Of a stretch of 64,000 nucleotides of DNA, positions 12,335 to 25,000 are shown piece by piece. Under the pieces are notes generated by a model, which did not search any database, was not told where the DNA came from, and saw nothing but the letters and a program-made list of their open reading frames with translations. The position numbers and the translations under genes were made by a program. Position 1 is the stretch's first letter. Each line of letters begins with the position of its first letter. Where the stretch lies: contig OZ038464.1 in NCBI GenBank assembly GCA_964036295.1, positions 16,910,443 to 16,974,442 on the forward strand. Direction: 5' to 3'. The DNA is from Plumapathes pennacea (taxonomy: Eukaryota; Cnidaria; Anthozoa; Antipatharia; Myriopathidae).

Positions 12335-13908
12335 GGCTGCGACTTCTACCGACGAGATCCCCAACGGTGCAAAATGCGCAACGCACTACACACCAGTATG
12401 AACAGGACCTGAAGTCGAAGCTCAGAAACACACAGTAACTCAATACTGCTTGGGGTCATCCGATGACGCGTACCAATGAATGCTCCCTTCACACAAGGTG
12501 AAATTTAAGAAGAACCAATTCCTCTGACAATTCATTCAGGCTCGTCTAGACATAAGATAGGCTGGAGAGCTGCACCCGGATTGGCTGAAAATTATGTAAA
12601 GAATCTTTGAAGGGCTGTGATGAAGAGCCTTCTGTTCTGCGCCAAGTCACAATCGTGTCCTTTATTATTGCTTGACCGTAAGATATTTTTTCGCATTTTC
12701 TTGAGGAAGCGAACACAATTTTAATCTCACGTTCAAAAGTGTGAGTTCTTTTTTTTTTTTTTTTTTTTTTTCAGGCGTGCGTTAGCGTTCATTCGTTCAT
12801 TCGATGAGTTTAATGATTTCGTTTTACTCGTCGAAAATGAGTGAAAATGCATGCACAAATGAATCGTGACCGTCGCAAATACATTTTGTATGATCGCTTT
12901 GTTTTCGCCAAGGCACGCAATGATAAAGCGATCAGCATACTAGATGGTTGTTTCACTTTTCTCTTCAATTTAACCATTACCAAGTCAGTTGTGAAAATCA
13001 GATATTAACATCCAGAGGTGATTTCTGAAACATTCGTCAAATAAATTTTCTCAATAAATCACGCGACTCTTCTGATGCCGGCGGTCGCGTCATGGTTAAC
13101 GCTCTTATTGATCTGGCTTTTTAACTGCAGTTTCGGTGAAAAACAAGCATGTTTCTCAGTGTAAATCAAAGTATCTGTCAATGAAAGCATAAGAATTTCA
13201 AAATATAACAATATGTTAAAAAAAGTATTAGACACTGTTTTCTGTTTATGGTGGTATACCGCTGATCTTGAACTGATTGGCATAAATGCAACCGCACTAC
13301 AATTTACCCTGGAGGGGAAGGGGAGCGAGTCATGTCGTCGGAATGGGTGGGGTGGGGGGTGGGGAGGGGCCAAGAAGTTTCACTTCCAGGTTCAAAATGG
13401 GGATTCTCCAAACCCTTGAAGAAGAAAATATTCGAGTGATACGAAAGTACTGTAGTGAGAACTGATACTTGGCTTTCATCTAAGTAAGATATTAAAAGCC
13501 AAGTTCTCACAACTGTGTGATATATATGTTAGAAACAAGGAGAAAATCGAAGTTGATAATTCTCGGGAGTAAAAGGGTTAAACAGTACAAACTCACATAA
13601 ATAAATGAATGAATAAAGGAAAAATGTGTAATCGGAGTTTCGACATTAGAGACTGGTAACGAGTTAGCGTCAGCGCATGCGCGGCAGAGAGGAATCCAGG
13701 ATGGCAAAATAAACGTGTTCGTGTTTATTACTGAGTTAAATCTGAGTCCATCCCAGCGACTAGCCCGGAGGCGATATAACAATTAGCACTATGAAAAGAA
13801 CTTTAAAAAAATAATAATATAAAAATAATGAAAATATAAGAGCACAACGCTCAGTTTTTGAATTTACAGTCAGTTCTGTGAACAAGAACATGTGAGAGCA
13901 TTGTTTCT
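12335..13908. other. Intergenic stretch between collagen B stop and collagen A start
   Basis: This 1.57-kb interval must hold the 3' UTR of collagen B and the promoter and 5' UTR of collagen A. I see a long poly(T) run near 12750-12772 and a copy of the CCCTTTCACTCCC MITE family near 13386-13580. No TATA box, initiator or other control site could be supported. Confidence 0.6.
13724..13729 (-). terminator. Candidate poly(A) signal of collagen B
   Basis: On the minus strand this reads AATAAA (context TAATAAACAC), 180 bases after the stop codon. It is the first canonical hexamer downstream that I found. No downstream element or transcript evidence was assessed. Confidence 0.4.
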
Positions 13909-14058
13909 TCAGAACACGAAGCAAACAGGCCCGAGCTCAATTCTAAACCTTTGACTGTCTTGTCCTACATCATACGGGGCCACATCGACCACAGGAAGAG
14001 AATCTTTGTGTTTTGTCGTGATTTCCAGGATTGTCTTGTGCCATGCGTTATCTCTTGT
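13909..14058 (-). CDS. Collagen B last coding exon (C-propeptide end and stop)
   Basis: This 150-bp exon encodes [20 protein letters not shown] and then [12 protein letters not shown], ending ELGPVCFVF and TGA. W-x-KT-x-LE, LP-x-x-DVAP-x-DVG and the terminal GPVCF are all conserved at the C terminus of fibrillar collagens. The last cysteine (family Cys 8) is present. With this exon the C-propeptide has seven cysteines. Confidence 0.95.
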   Translation of the reverse strand, partial: TRDNAWHKTILEITTKHKDSLPVVDVAPYDVGQDSQRFRIELGPVCFVF

Positions 14059-17000
14059 CTGCAGAAAATAAGATGACGCAAGCCTTGTGTTTAGTACTTA
14101 CAGATTGAAAAGTATGTATATAACAGAGCCGTTTTCGGATGACTGTAAAACCAAAGTAAGTACACAGCCAGTCACAGAGGCTGCAAGAAACACTTTCAAC
14201 CAATCAGAAGTCAAAGCATTCCTGTTTGGTTTTACCGTGAAGAAGAAACCAATCAGCAGTGAAAGAAAAAGCCATCGCCACTTGCTGGTTTGCGTGAGAG
14301 TATCGCAATCAGGTTTTGCTCTTGCTCCTGATTGGCTGAGAATGCTGTTAAACTTGTTTGGGACCGAAAGTGTAGCAAACGCAAAACCAAAGCAATCATA
14401 CGATTACAGTTGAAGCTCTCTGGGCGGACACTCTCGTAAGTGGACAGCTGGGCCCGGTTTCTCAAAGCACGATTAGGCTAATCCTGGATTAAGTCTAAAC
14501 TTTCTTGTCATTTATAAGCCTGAAAACGTGAAAATTTCGTCCACAACGACTTTCTTGCTGACGTTTTAAGCTGGGACAAGCTTTCTAATCCATCTTCGAA
14601 CAAAACCCTGCAGTTTATTGGGAGAGAGGTCGAGAGAAAGAATTTCGTTAATCCTGGATTAGCCTAATCGTGCTTTGAAAAACCGGGCCCTGTACTTACG
14701 GACGCCTTTAAAAAATCCCGTTTAAACTCTAGCTCAGTCAAACTCTGTGTTTACACATTCTCGTAAGCGGACGGTTCCAGTTATGGACATTTTATCTGCT
14801 TCCCAAGGATGTCCGCATGCGGGAGCTTTAACCGTACTTTCGTCACTAATCCAAAAACGGCTCTAAACCAGGGCCCAGTTTTTCAAAGCACGATTAGGCT
14901 AATTCTGAATTAGGTGTAAACTTTCTTGTCATTTATAAGCCTAAAAACGTGAAAGTTTCATCCAGAACAACTTTCTTGGTAACGTTGTAAGCTGGAACAA
15001 GCTTTTTAATCCATCTTCGAACGAAATCCTGCAGTATATTGGCAGAGAGGTCGAGAGAAAGAATTTCGTTAATCCTGGATTAGCTTAATCGACTTTCGAA
15101 AAACCGGGCCCTGCACATTAACTGTAGTTCTTGGTGACAGGTATGTGGCTGTACGGATACGATACTACAGGCACCATATATATTTGAACAACTATAGTTG
15201 TTATCTGGGTTCGCCCACAGAAACAAGAATATTCACACACACCTGACATTCGTTCTTGAGAACAGTGGGTTTGGTTTTGCTGGAGGTGGTCAACTCCATC
15301 TCGTTGTCGCCTTTGAGTTTGATGGACTGTCCGTCGTCCCACGCACGCGAGTTGTAACAGTGATACGTCACGTTCTGAGTGACGCGCTTGCTCAGAAGAC
15401 GAAGGAACTTCATCTGCACCGGGTCGACTGAGTATTCAAAGAGCTTTGGAGCGAGAAGAACTGCATGAGAAACCTCATGTCATGTGCGCGTGCGTACTAC
15501 TTGATGTGTGGACAACGAACGCTTGATACACTATATATACAGGGCGCAGAGGAGTTCGTTTGCCTACCATTATGTAAAACCCTATATATTGACCCACCGC
15601 GTTTGCGCGCCCGCGATGTAATCGTTCTGCGGTATCCTTCATGTAGGTCAATATATAGGGTTTTCCATAATGGAAAGCAAGTGAAGTCCTCTGCGCCCTG
15701 TGTATATATTTAACGTTCGTTTGGTGTGCACTTTCGGTAGCGTCCATGTGCAATTGACGTGCATCAACGCCATCGCCTTCAACCTCTAACAAAAATCCCC
15801 CAGCCACTTACCAGTCGATCATCAGGCTGCGCCTGGCTCATGTAAGACCCGGATGTTATATCGTCAACAACTATCTGCAAAAAATAACATAAATAAATAA
15901 TAAATAATAAACTAGGAGTTCCAGAATAGACGTGAAACGCAGCCTAACCGCTCTTGCTAGATATATACGCATCCAATATACAGCATCTTGCTGTATTTTC
16001 CATTCTTTTCATTAGCGCACTCTAAATAATCTGAATCTATAAAACGATTGCGCAAGGCTTCGTTACTCTATGCGGTCAGAACACATCGGTTATTTTGCCT
16101 GCATGAGACCGCCTCGGGTTAGTTGGCTAAAAGGCCACTGAGTACAATGATGCAGTTTGAAGGTTTTGAGTCCACACTGGGTCTGCGGGGTTTCAACCCT
16201 TTCACTCCCAAGAGTGATCAACTTTAATTTCTTCTTCAGTTTCTACCAGAAATATATCATATAGTAAGGAGAACTTGGTTTTTGATACCTTGCTCAGATG
16301 ATAGCTGATTTAATTATCAATTCTCACTAAATCACTCATACATTTTCCTCTTAAAAGGTTGGGAGAATCTGCATTTTGAACTTGGGAGTGAAAGGATTAA
16401 GAAACTGAAAACTCCGTAATTTCCGGCCCAGACGTAACTTCCAAAAAACGGCGGAGGGGTAAAAAAGGGGAAGAAGGAAAAAAGCTCGTTCATCCTTCCC
16501 CTTTTCTCCAACTCCCCCTCCGCCGTTTTTTGCCCGCCACCCACGATCTGCCCCAACCTCGTTCCCAGGCTCTTTCATCTCCCGACCTCTTCGGGGGCGG
16601 GGGCCGAGAGATGAAAGAGCCTGGGAACGAGGTTGCGATCTGCCCCTGGGTCTCCGAGGATGCGCGCGTCCGCCTACCTGGGCGTTCTTGGGGCGGACAC
16701 ACGTGGCATTCTTGTGAAAGTCACAGAACACTTCATGGGCGTCGCCCACGCATCCTCCATTGGGATCGACCCAGTAATAACCTGTAGAGCGAGAGAGAGT
16801 GAGAGCTATTCATGAGATCATTAGTCATCACAATGGCTCCAAAAGAGCCAATCACAAGACCACTTCCTCTCCCCCGAAAAAACGCCGACCAATCAGCAGC
16901 TGAGTAAAAATAAGTAACTGATGATTCGTCACGAAACTGACTCATAATCGTTTGTTGTTGTTGTTGTTGTTGTTGTAGTTGTTTTGCACCTGGTTGGACC

Positions 17001-18642
17001 GGACTGGAGCCATACAGAATTATTTTCCACAAGCCCACAAGGTATGTGCTCAAAGCCGAATAGGATAAGGAGGTAGACAATGTGATTCTGGGGCAGTGTT
17101 TAAAGTTACGTTCTCCCTACACGTCCCATGTAACGTCTTGCTGTCGGCTGTGCCGATTGTCTATAATGATCACTTACCACTTGGGGAACTTGGTCGTTCG
17201 AGGTGCAAGTCTCTGCAGGACCTTGCGGGGTAGTCATTGGAGCCTATCTGCAGCTTATAATTCTTAATCTTGTTTCCCAACAAATCCTCAAACATTTGGT
17301 AATCCTGTTTAAGAGGCGACGGTAAAGTGCGGAACATAATTAATTGAATGCAGGCACAAACACTAAAGCAAAAGCACTTTTATACAGTCGAAGCTCTTGT
17401 AAGCGACCACCTCGGGAATTCGAAAAAGTGGTCGTAACTAGAGCTGGTCGCTTACGAGGATGGGCTATCGTAAGCGACCAAACGATGAAACAATAGAGGA
17501 TGGTCGCTTACAAGAGCTTTCAGCATAAAGCCGCTCGGATGCTCCACCAGAAACTTATTTGAAATTGGAATTCGAAATCTTATCAAACGAACCATTAGCG
17601 CCATATGTCATATCATTACTGGAAATGCGATCAAGTAGTGTTTACTTTCAGTAAAGTGTTGACTAATACGAGTCAGGCCTTTTGAGTGGTCGCTTACGAG
17701 AGCTTAAAACAAAGGAAAAGACCAGTTGGTAATTCCTACAAGTGGTCGCGGTCGCTTATGAGAGCTTTAAATTAAAGAGTTTGAGTGATAATTAAGCGGG
17801 GTTTCACAATGGTGGTCGAAACTAGAACTGGTCGCTTACGAGAGAGGTCGCAAGGAGAGCTTTGACTGTATGCACAAAAAAAAACATTATTACAACTAGT
17901 GAATTTAAAGTCAAACTGATGAATATTGGCAGAGAAATACTTGTACGAGGTGGTAAAATGATTCGTCAAATCGGCCATTTAGGAGAAGGAAGCTATACCC
18001 TTTGCATTTTTCGGAAATTGCTCAGTTTTGGCCTATTGTCAGACTCGCATGAAACATTCAGGAAGCCTTTCTAATGCTATAACGAGAATGCCTGTATGCA
18101 ATCTTTGACATTGTAGACAACCGACCGCAAGAAATAAGAGCAGATCATCGACCAACACTTAACGCTTTCTAAATGGAAGAGGTTTAAACCATGCGTAGTT
18201 TCCTTGCTATATCTCCATAAATCATTAGTTTCCACTAAAAAACAACTGAAAATCCCCTGAAGTTACACTGGAAGTACACTGAAAAAACCACTGAAAGTAC
18301 ACTGAAGAGCCATTGAAAATCACTGAAAAATCACTGAAAATCCATTAAAAATCCACTGAAGTTCCACTCGAAAACCACTAAAAAACCACTAAAAAATCAC
18401 CTGAAAACCAGGTTTTTCAGATTTATGTTTGTCAACCTCTCTTAGTGAATTTCAGGCCAAACTGATGAATACTGGCAGAGAAGTTCTTGTTACGATGTGG
18501 TAAAATGATTCGTCAACATCGGCCATTTTTAAGAAGAAAGCTATAGCAGCCTATGCAGTTTTTTTTGGAAAATGCTCCTTTTCGGCCTAAAATTTGATTC
18601 GCGTGAAACTTTCGTATAACAGTAAACACAAGTTAAGCCCGG

Positions 18643-18674
<32 letters not shown>

Positions 18675-21600
18675 TCAGGGAATACTCGGTATAAAGTAAT
18701 TCCTTTTTCACTGTTTCTTTGTGCAATCAATGACTCCTCTTTCCTTTTCCTACTTAGAAGTGCAATTTCGAAGAGTATTCTGGATGTGATATATGGTGCG
18801 TTCACACATGGTGCCCGAGCACTATTCTCGCCGTGCACTAATGTGAACACACCAATTTTTCAAGCACTCACGCCAGAATTCCGTGACTACAAGGTCTAGA
18901 CTTTGGGCCCGGTCGCACTGGGAAATTTAGTCGATAATAACTCAGCATCGAGAGCACTACGACGACTTCTTAAATGTTTGGTAGCAACTTGCTGACATTT
19001 ATTTCTGGTGGCAAGCGCTGTTTGCACTTCAAATGTTGCAAATATCGATATTTATGTCTTTGAAGTTACGAGTGCGACCGGAGCCTTAGTCAACACCTTG
19101 TACTCGGGCACTAAAGTAGGATTCGCTTCGCAGTGTGAACGCGTTTTACTTTGTGCCGGGCACTTTTGCTTCAGCACCCAAGTGTGAACGCGCCAGTAGC
19201 ATTCATTGTGATGTCAATATGAGGGCCTAGGGTTAGCTTTCGATAAAAACTTGGAAAATGTCGATAAAAACAAAAAAGTCGCCAAAGTGACAGATCACAA
19301 CGAACCATAGCAGGCTAACCCTGCATGGGAAAGAGCTCAAATAAATTAAACGGCAGATTCGGTTGCTTGCTTTGGTTATAAGTTTCCGCTAGACCGGCTC
19401 TGCCACAGTAGCGAGAGTCGGAAACGAACAACACTTGGGGTGATAAACACCAAGAATATTGTGTTAATCCGCACAATTTCACCATTGTTCACTCACTGAA
19501 AGTACGATAAAGCTTTATCCTATCAGTTCAATTAGTGATCCTGCGAACAACTGAAATTTGAATACATCTCTTGTCACAGTCACAATCGAAAATAAAAAAC
19601 CAGAAGCGCATGCGCTGCCATCATAGCTTGCAAGCCTATTGACGCATTAAATATATAAACTCTGAGTGCAAAAGTCGGATATTAAATGATTCTGGGATGT
19701 GATAGGAGCTAAAGCAGGGTTATTATGAGCGGCCGTTGCAATTATTCGTAACGGAAGGAGCGACGATAAAAAGGTACATCCCATATGGATGAAGGGCCTG
19801 GTGTCTCGGAACCTATATAGCTGATTAGATACATATGACTAATAAGTCGGCTAACATCTATCGCGCTCTTCCGGGCAAGGGATAATTCACTATGGCTTGG
19901 GGGCCGAATTATCTCTCCCCGTTCGGTCTGGAAGCTAGGCGTAAACGGAAGTTAGCGGGTTGCTCCTCGAACTGGCTTGGGGGCCGGCAACTCTCCCCCG
20001 ACCACGGTGCGGTGTCATCGGGCCGGGTTAAATACCCGGTTTTCCTTTTGAAACTTTCACTGTCCTTTTTTTGCGACCAAACCTTCTCTTCTTTTCCTTT
20101 TTAAAAATGCAATTCCACATCCAAGAGTATATTGGACATACTGCACAGTCAAGTAAAGTCAAGTGTGCCAACTTCGACATAAAATTGCGTCATCCAGTCA
20201 CCACACGATTGCACAACTCGGCGATGAATCGACATCAAAATCTAGTGTTTCTTTCTTTCTTTTGTTTCTTCTTCTAAAATCCGGCCATAGTAGATCAATA
20301 TACAGAAATCTGACAGCTCATATTCTCTTTCTAAACTCATTTATTGTCAATCAAGCAAGCTGCCATTTCAAATTATATTCTGTATGGCGTCATAGATGAG
20401 GCCTGAGCGTAATACAGGCGGATAGACGGAACGCCTATTATTAAAAAGATTTTGAACTAGGAAGGCAACCAAAAACACTCACATCTTCCCTTAAGATTCT
20501 TAACTATTTTCGGTGTTACTCATAGATAATCATCTTACATAGTCAAACTTGGAAGTCACCATAAATCACAGAAATAGTGCTTCTTTGTCTGGTACAGACT
20601 TTTTGCGTGCATTGCTCGAATTTACAGATGTGGCCTGTGTTCCAGCCTGAGGCTGCGGAATTTATGCGGCCTGATTGTCCCAGCCAAGGCTTGTCCGCTA
20701 AAACCGAGGCTTTTATTCCTTTAAAAATTGAGATGCTGTCAAAACAGGGCAAATTATGTGCAAAAATGCACTTGAATTAGCTGTCGTTTCCACAGTTTTG
20801 TGCATTGGACCTGACTCAAAAATGAGGTGCTCGTGTTCGAAACACGTATTTCTGCGGTGTCGTTTACTCTGCATGCCTAGAAAACTCACTTTTACTATTC
20901 AGCAACAGCCCAGTTTCCAGGACTACTAATCATCTTATGAACAAAATCAAACATAAAGACAAACCTCAGGAGACTGTTGCTCTACCGCCATGTTCTCCTG
21001 GGGAACAAAATATAGATGAGAAGAGGAAAGAGAAGAGAAGAGATGGTGTAGACAGAAACAGAAGCGAAGAAAGAGCAGGTTCTCTTTCGACAGGATCTCA
21101 CCTTGTTGCTCGAGTACAATCTACGATATGGTGGTGGGCCTTTGTCCTGGCCTCCTGACTGCAGTTGTAATAATGATAAAAAAAAGACTTTCGTAAGGCT
21201 ACAACACCAACTACAGTCAATTCTAAGGCGGAAACCCTCGCGACTAGATTTAGTGTCCGCCTTAGAGAGATGTCCGCCTTGGAGAGAGTTCAGTTACAGA
21301 GAAACAAGTGAAAATCGGCAAGGACCAAATCTGCATGCTGTCCGCCTTAGAGAGGTGTCCGCTTAGAAAGAGTTGACTGTACTCAAAATATAACGAATAT
21401 GATGTTACACGACCTATATTACTGTGTAGATGATGTGATAAAAACAATCAGCAGTGCGAGGAAATGTCATCGCCACTTGCTTGCTTGCCTAAGAAGATCT
21501 CAATCAGGTTTTGCTTTTGCTGCTGATTGGCCATGAAATGCTATTAAGATTGTTTGGACCAATCCAAAAGCGTAGCAAAACCCAATTATTTTCGACAGTT

Positions 21601-22035
21601 ATCCGAAAACGGCTCTATGAAGAATGGCATGCCTTACAAACAAAGACTCCCACAAAGTAAAATCTAAACCCGTTCTTAGTTCTCTGTGGGTTACTCACCA
21701 CTCGGGTGTAGATGATTTTTCCAGGAGGGCCCTGCGATAAAGTAGGGTGAGAATTAAAAACAAAAAAACAAAAACAAAAAACAGACACACAACAGAGACA
21801 AGAGAACAGTAAAAAAAAAAAAAAAAAAGAGCCAACAGCGCTGTTCCGCCGCATGACGTAATTATCCCAGACTGCATGGCGAGCCCTCAGACGCTCAGTA
21901 CACCACTTACCTGTGCGCCAGGAGAACCCCTTGGTCCTGGATCGCCCTGAAAAGAAGTAATTCACATATAAGTTAACAGACAAGCCAAGCTTATAACGGC
22001 ACTAGAAATAAGGAGGACGCACTAAAATCAACATC

Positions 22036-22069
<34 letters not shown>

Positions 22070-25000
22070 GCAACAAAAACTCGGGTATGTATACATAATT
22101 ATACGTTTTCAGTTGATACTTACTTTTTCCCCATCACGACCCTACAAAAGAAAAAAAAAGACAAGTCATAATACGGCAACTTTGCTTTTTTCGACAGCGT
22201 TAACTGCCAAGTTCGTCTGTTTAAGTTAAATTTATAAACGTAAAATAATAAACTCCACTCAACAATGTAAACATTGCTATAAGAAGGCCCGGTTGAGAGC
22301 TTTGATTTGAGTGGTTTCATTTGACAGTCCAGGATTTAGAAGTGGACGTTTCCATTATAATGTACTCTTAAGAAGTTTCATTCGAGTGGTCACACCTTTA
22401 GGTTTCATTTGACAGTCCAGGATTTAGAAGTGGACGTTTCCATTATAATGTACTCTTAAGAAGTTTCATTCGAGTGGTCACACTTTCTATTGTTTCTTTT
22501 ATGGTTCAGGAATGGGACGTTCTCCATTGGTGATGAAACGTTTTAACTGGTTGCTTCAATTTCCTAGAACCGTAGCAGATAAGGGACGTACATTCTTTTC
22601 TCCCAAGAAGCGAGAAATGATTCCAAGAACAAATGAAAAGTAATGATTTTCGAATGCAAAGAACAGGGACCTTGTGACACATTACAAGAAAGAAAACAAT
22701 TTCTATTCGACACTGAAGCTTACCGGAGGTCCACGCTCACCCTGTAAAGACAAACAAACAAACAAACAAACAAACAAAAATAACGAAAATGAAACAAAGA
22801 GATTGAACTTGTAGTTTGGTGTGCGAAACAAGATACCAGTAATTTATGTAAGGCACTGGGATCCAGGGCATACCTCAAACTAAATACACGAGGGATCAGT
22901 GTTCTTTGCGCGCTTTTTTCTTTTTTCGTATAACGTTCAAGGACTGAATAAAGGGGCGAAATTATATAAAATAGGTTCAAATCGTGACAAATTCCACGTT
23001 TGAGTAATACCAAAAAACGGGGTACAAAAAAATTATCCTACTTATGGTAGTCTCGATTAAAGACAAATTTTAACCAAAATTTCCAGCATTAGCCAACCGT
23101 GTTATCAAAGCTTTTAAAACTTTAATTTTCCTTCTGGATCAGCTGCCATTCCATAGGCTCCTACTCACTGGTTTCGTACCAGATGTTTTATAGTGATCTT
23201 ACCATAAACGTAACCTAAACATAGAAATTATTTCTGCCGCCCAGTTCCCTCATTACTGCGATTGTTTTCGTTCACTTAGGACCGATAAAGAGGGAGTCTG
23301 GAGAGAAGGTCTTACCGGGCTACCACGTGCTCCTTGCACTCCAATCGGTCCCTGAAAAAGAATCAAGACATGGGATTAACTTCACAACAACCAGAGCAGG
23401 CAAGGGAGACAGAGTAGACAGACAGACAGACCAAACGTATGCAGATAGATATATAGATGTAGATAGATACAGATTTGCATCTATATTGAGACAGAACGTA
23501 ATTTGTAGATAAGACAAAAAAGACAGGCTGACTGAATCAACTTACCTCGTCACCAGAAGTGCCTTGATCTCCCATACTTCCCTCACGCCCTTGCTCTCCC
23601 TAAGACAAAGCAAATCTTCACTGTCAGCAAGTAAACAACAGGCAGCGTTTGAAAAATAAACCATACATAATGTACCTTGTTTGAATATTAGATCAAACAT
23701 ATTTAACCGCAACAGAGATGTTTTCGGATGACTCTAGTGATCGCAGATGTTGCGTTTGCTACGCTTTCGGATTGGTCTAAGCAAGTTTAGAAGTTTTCTT
23801 GGCCAATCAGAAACAAAAGCAAAACCTGATTGCGATATTGTCACGCAAGCCGAGCAAGTGGCGACAGCGTTTCCAAGAGCTGCTAATTGGTTCTTTCTCC
23901 AATGTAAAACCAATCGCGAATAACTTTGGTTTTTGATTGGTTGAAGTGTTTCTTACAGACTCTTTGATTGGCGGTGCACTTACTTTGGTTTTCAAATCAT
24001 TCGAAAACTGCTCTGTCAATGAATATGTTTAATACAATTAAATCGTAAACCCGCAACACTAGTGGTTTTTCATTCCATATAAAGTACTAGGAGAGACGCC
24101 CTCCAAGCTGTGTTTAAGCACAATCTTGCATCCTCGGTGGTTTTAGGGGGAGTTTTAAACATTACGCCAGGGTAAAGCTTGTAAAGGCGAGAATAACGGT
24201 GCTGATCGGTAAAATTGTTCGGTTTTGAGTAGACTTGAATCGACCATGGTCGGGAAACATGTCTGACCATGAAACTCGATGGTGTTTGATGGGCCTTTAT
24301 GGGCCTTATGGGCCACGATTGGCTGCGATGGTCGTAAATGGGCTGAGATGAACCTCGATGGACCTCGATGGACCTTGATGGGCCTAGATGGCGCCAATCG
24401 TCACGGGTGGGCCTGGATGAACCTGGATTGGTCTCTATTGGCCTTGAAGAAACTGTATGGCAGCGGCTATCAGGTCTCGCAAACTGAGTACCCCCACCCC
24501 CCCCCCCCCCCTCCGAAATATTTTTGTTCCTACCAAAAGCGGTTTGTACAGAAATTCTGACCATGCCTGGGTGCCCAGGGTGCAAGGGGACGCATGGCCC
24601 CGGGTATCCCTCCTTCATATAGATATAAGCCCTTTGCAACTGCTTAAGTTGCTTCAAAACTGATCAATATTTCACTTGCAACGTTCATATATAACATCGA
24701 TAAGAAATCAATAGATTGCACTTACAGGAAGTCCTGTATATCCAGTTTCTCCTTTAGGGCCTGGTTCTCCTTTCTCGCCCTGAAAGAAACACAAGCATAT
24801 CAGGAAACGACAACATCACGAGCACACGAAAACATCAATGCGTTGCAAATATCCAGAACTTGAAGAACCAAGACTCGCACACCGCGGAACATCTTTTCTT
24901 CACTTGTCACTAGTTCCTACTCAACTTACCGGCTGTCCAACGGAGCCGGGTTTTCCCGGTTTCCCTCCATAACCTCGATCTCCCTAGGATCAGAATAAAA

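Larger units (their letters stand above)
17898..20340 (+). repeat. Interspersed repeat copy 1 (5S/tRNA-like), in the C-propeptide intron of collagen B
   Basis: It is collinear with 49833-51812 but is not flanked by the TCGCACTTTGTAATA termini, so the cargo exists apart from that transposon. It contains an extra expansion of ~11-base CACTGAAAATC-like units (about 18232-18415) and a nested inverted-repeat MITE (about 18905-19085, ends GGGCCCGGTCGCAC / GTGCGACCGGAGCC). No coding frame of note is present. Confidence 0.8.
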
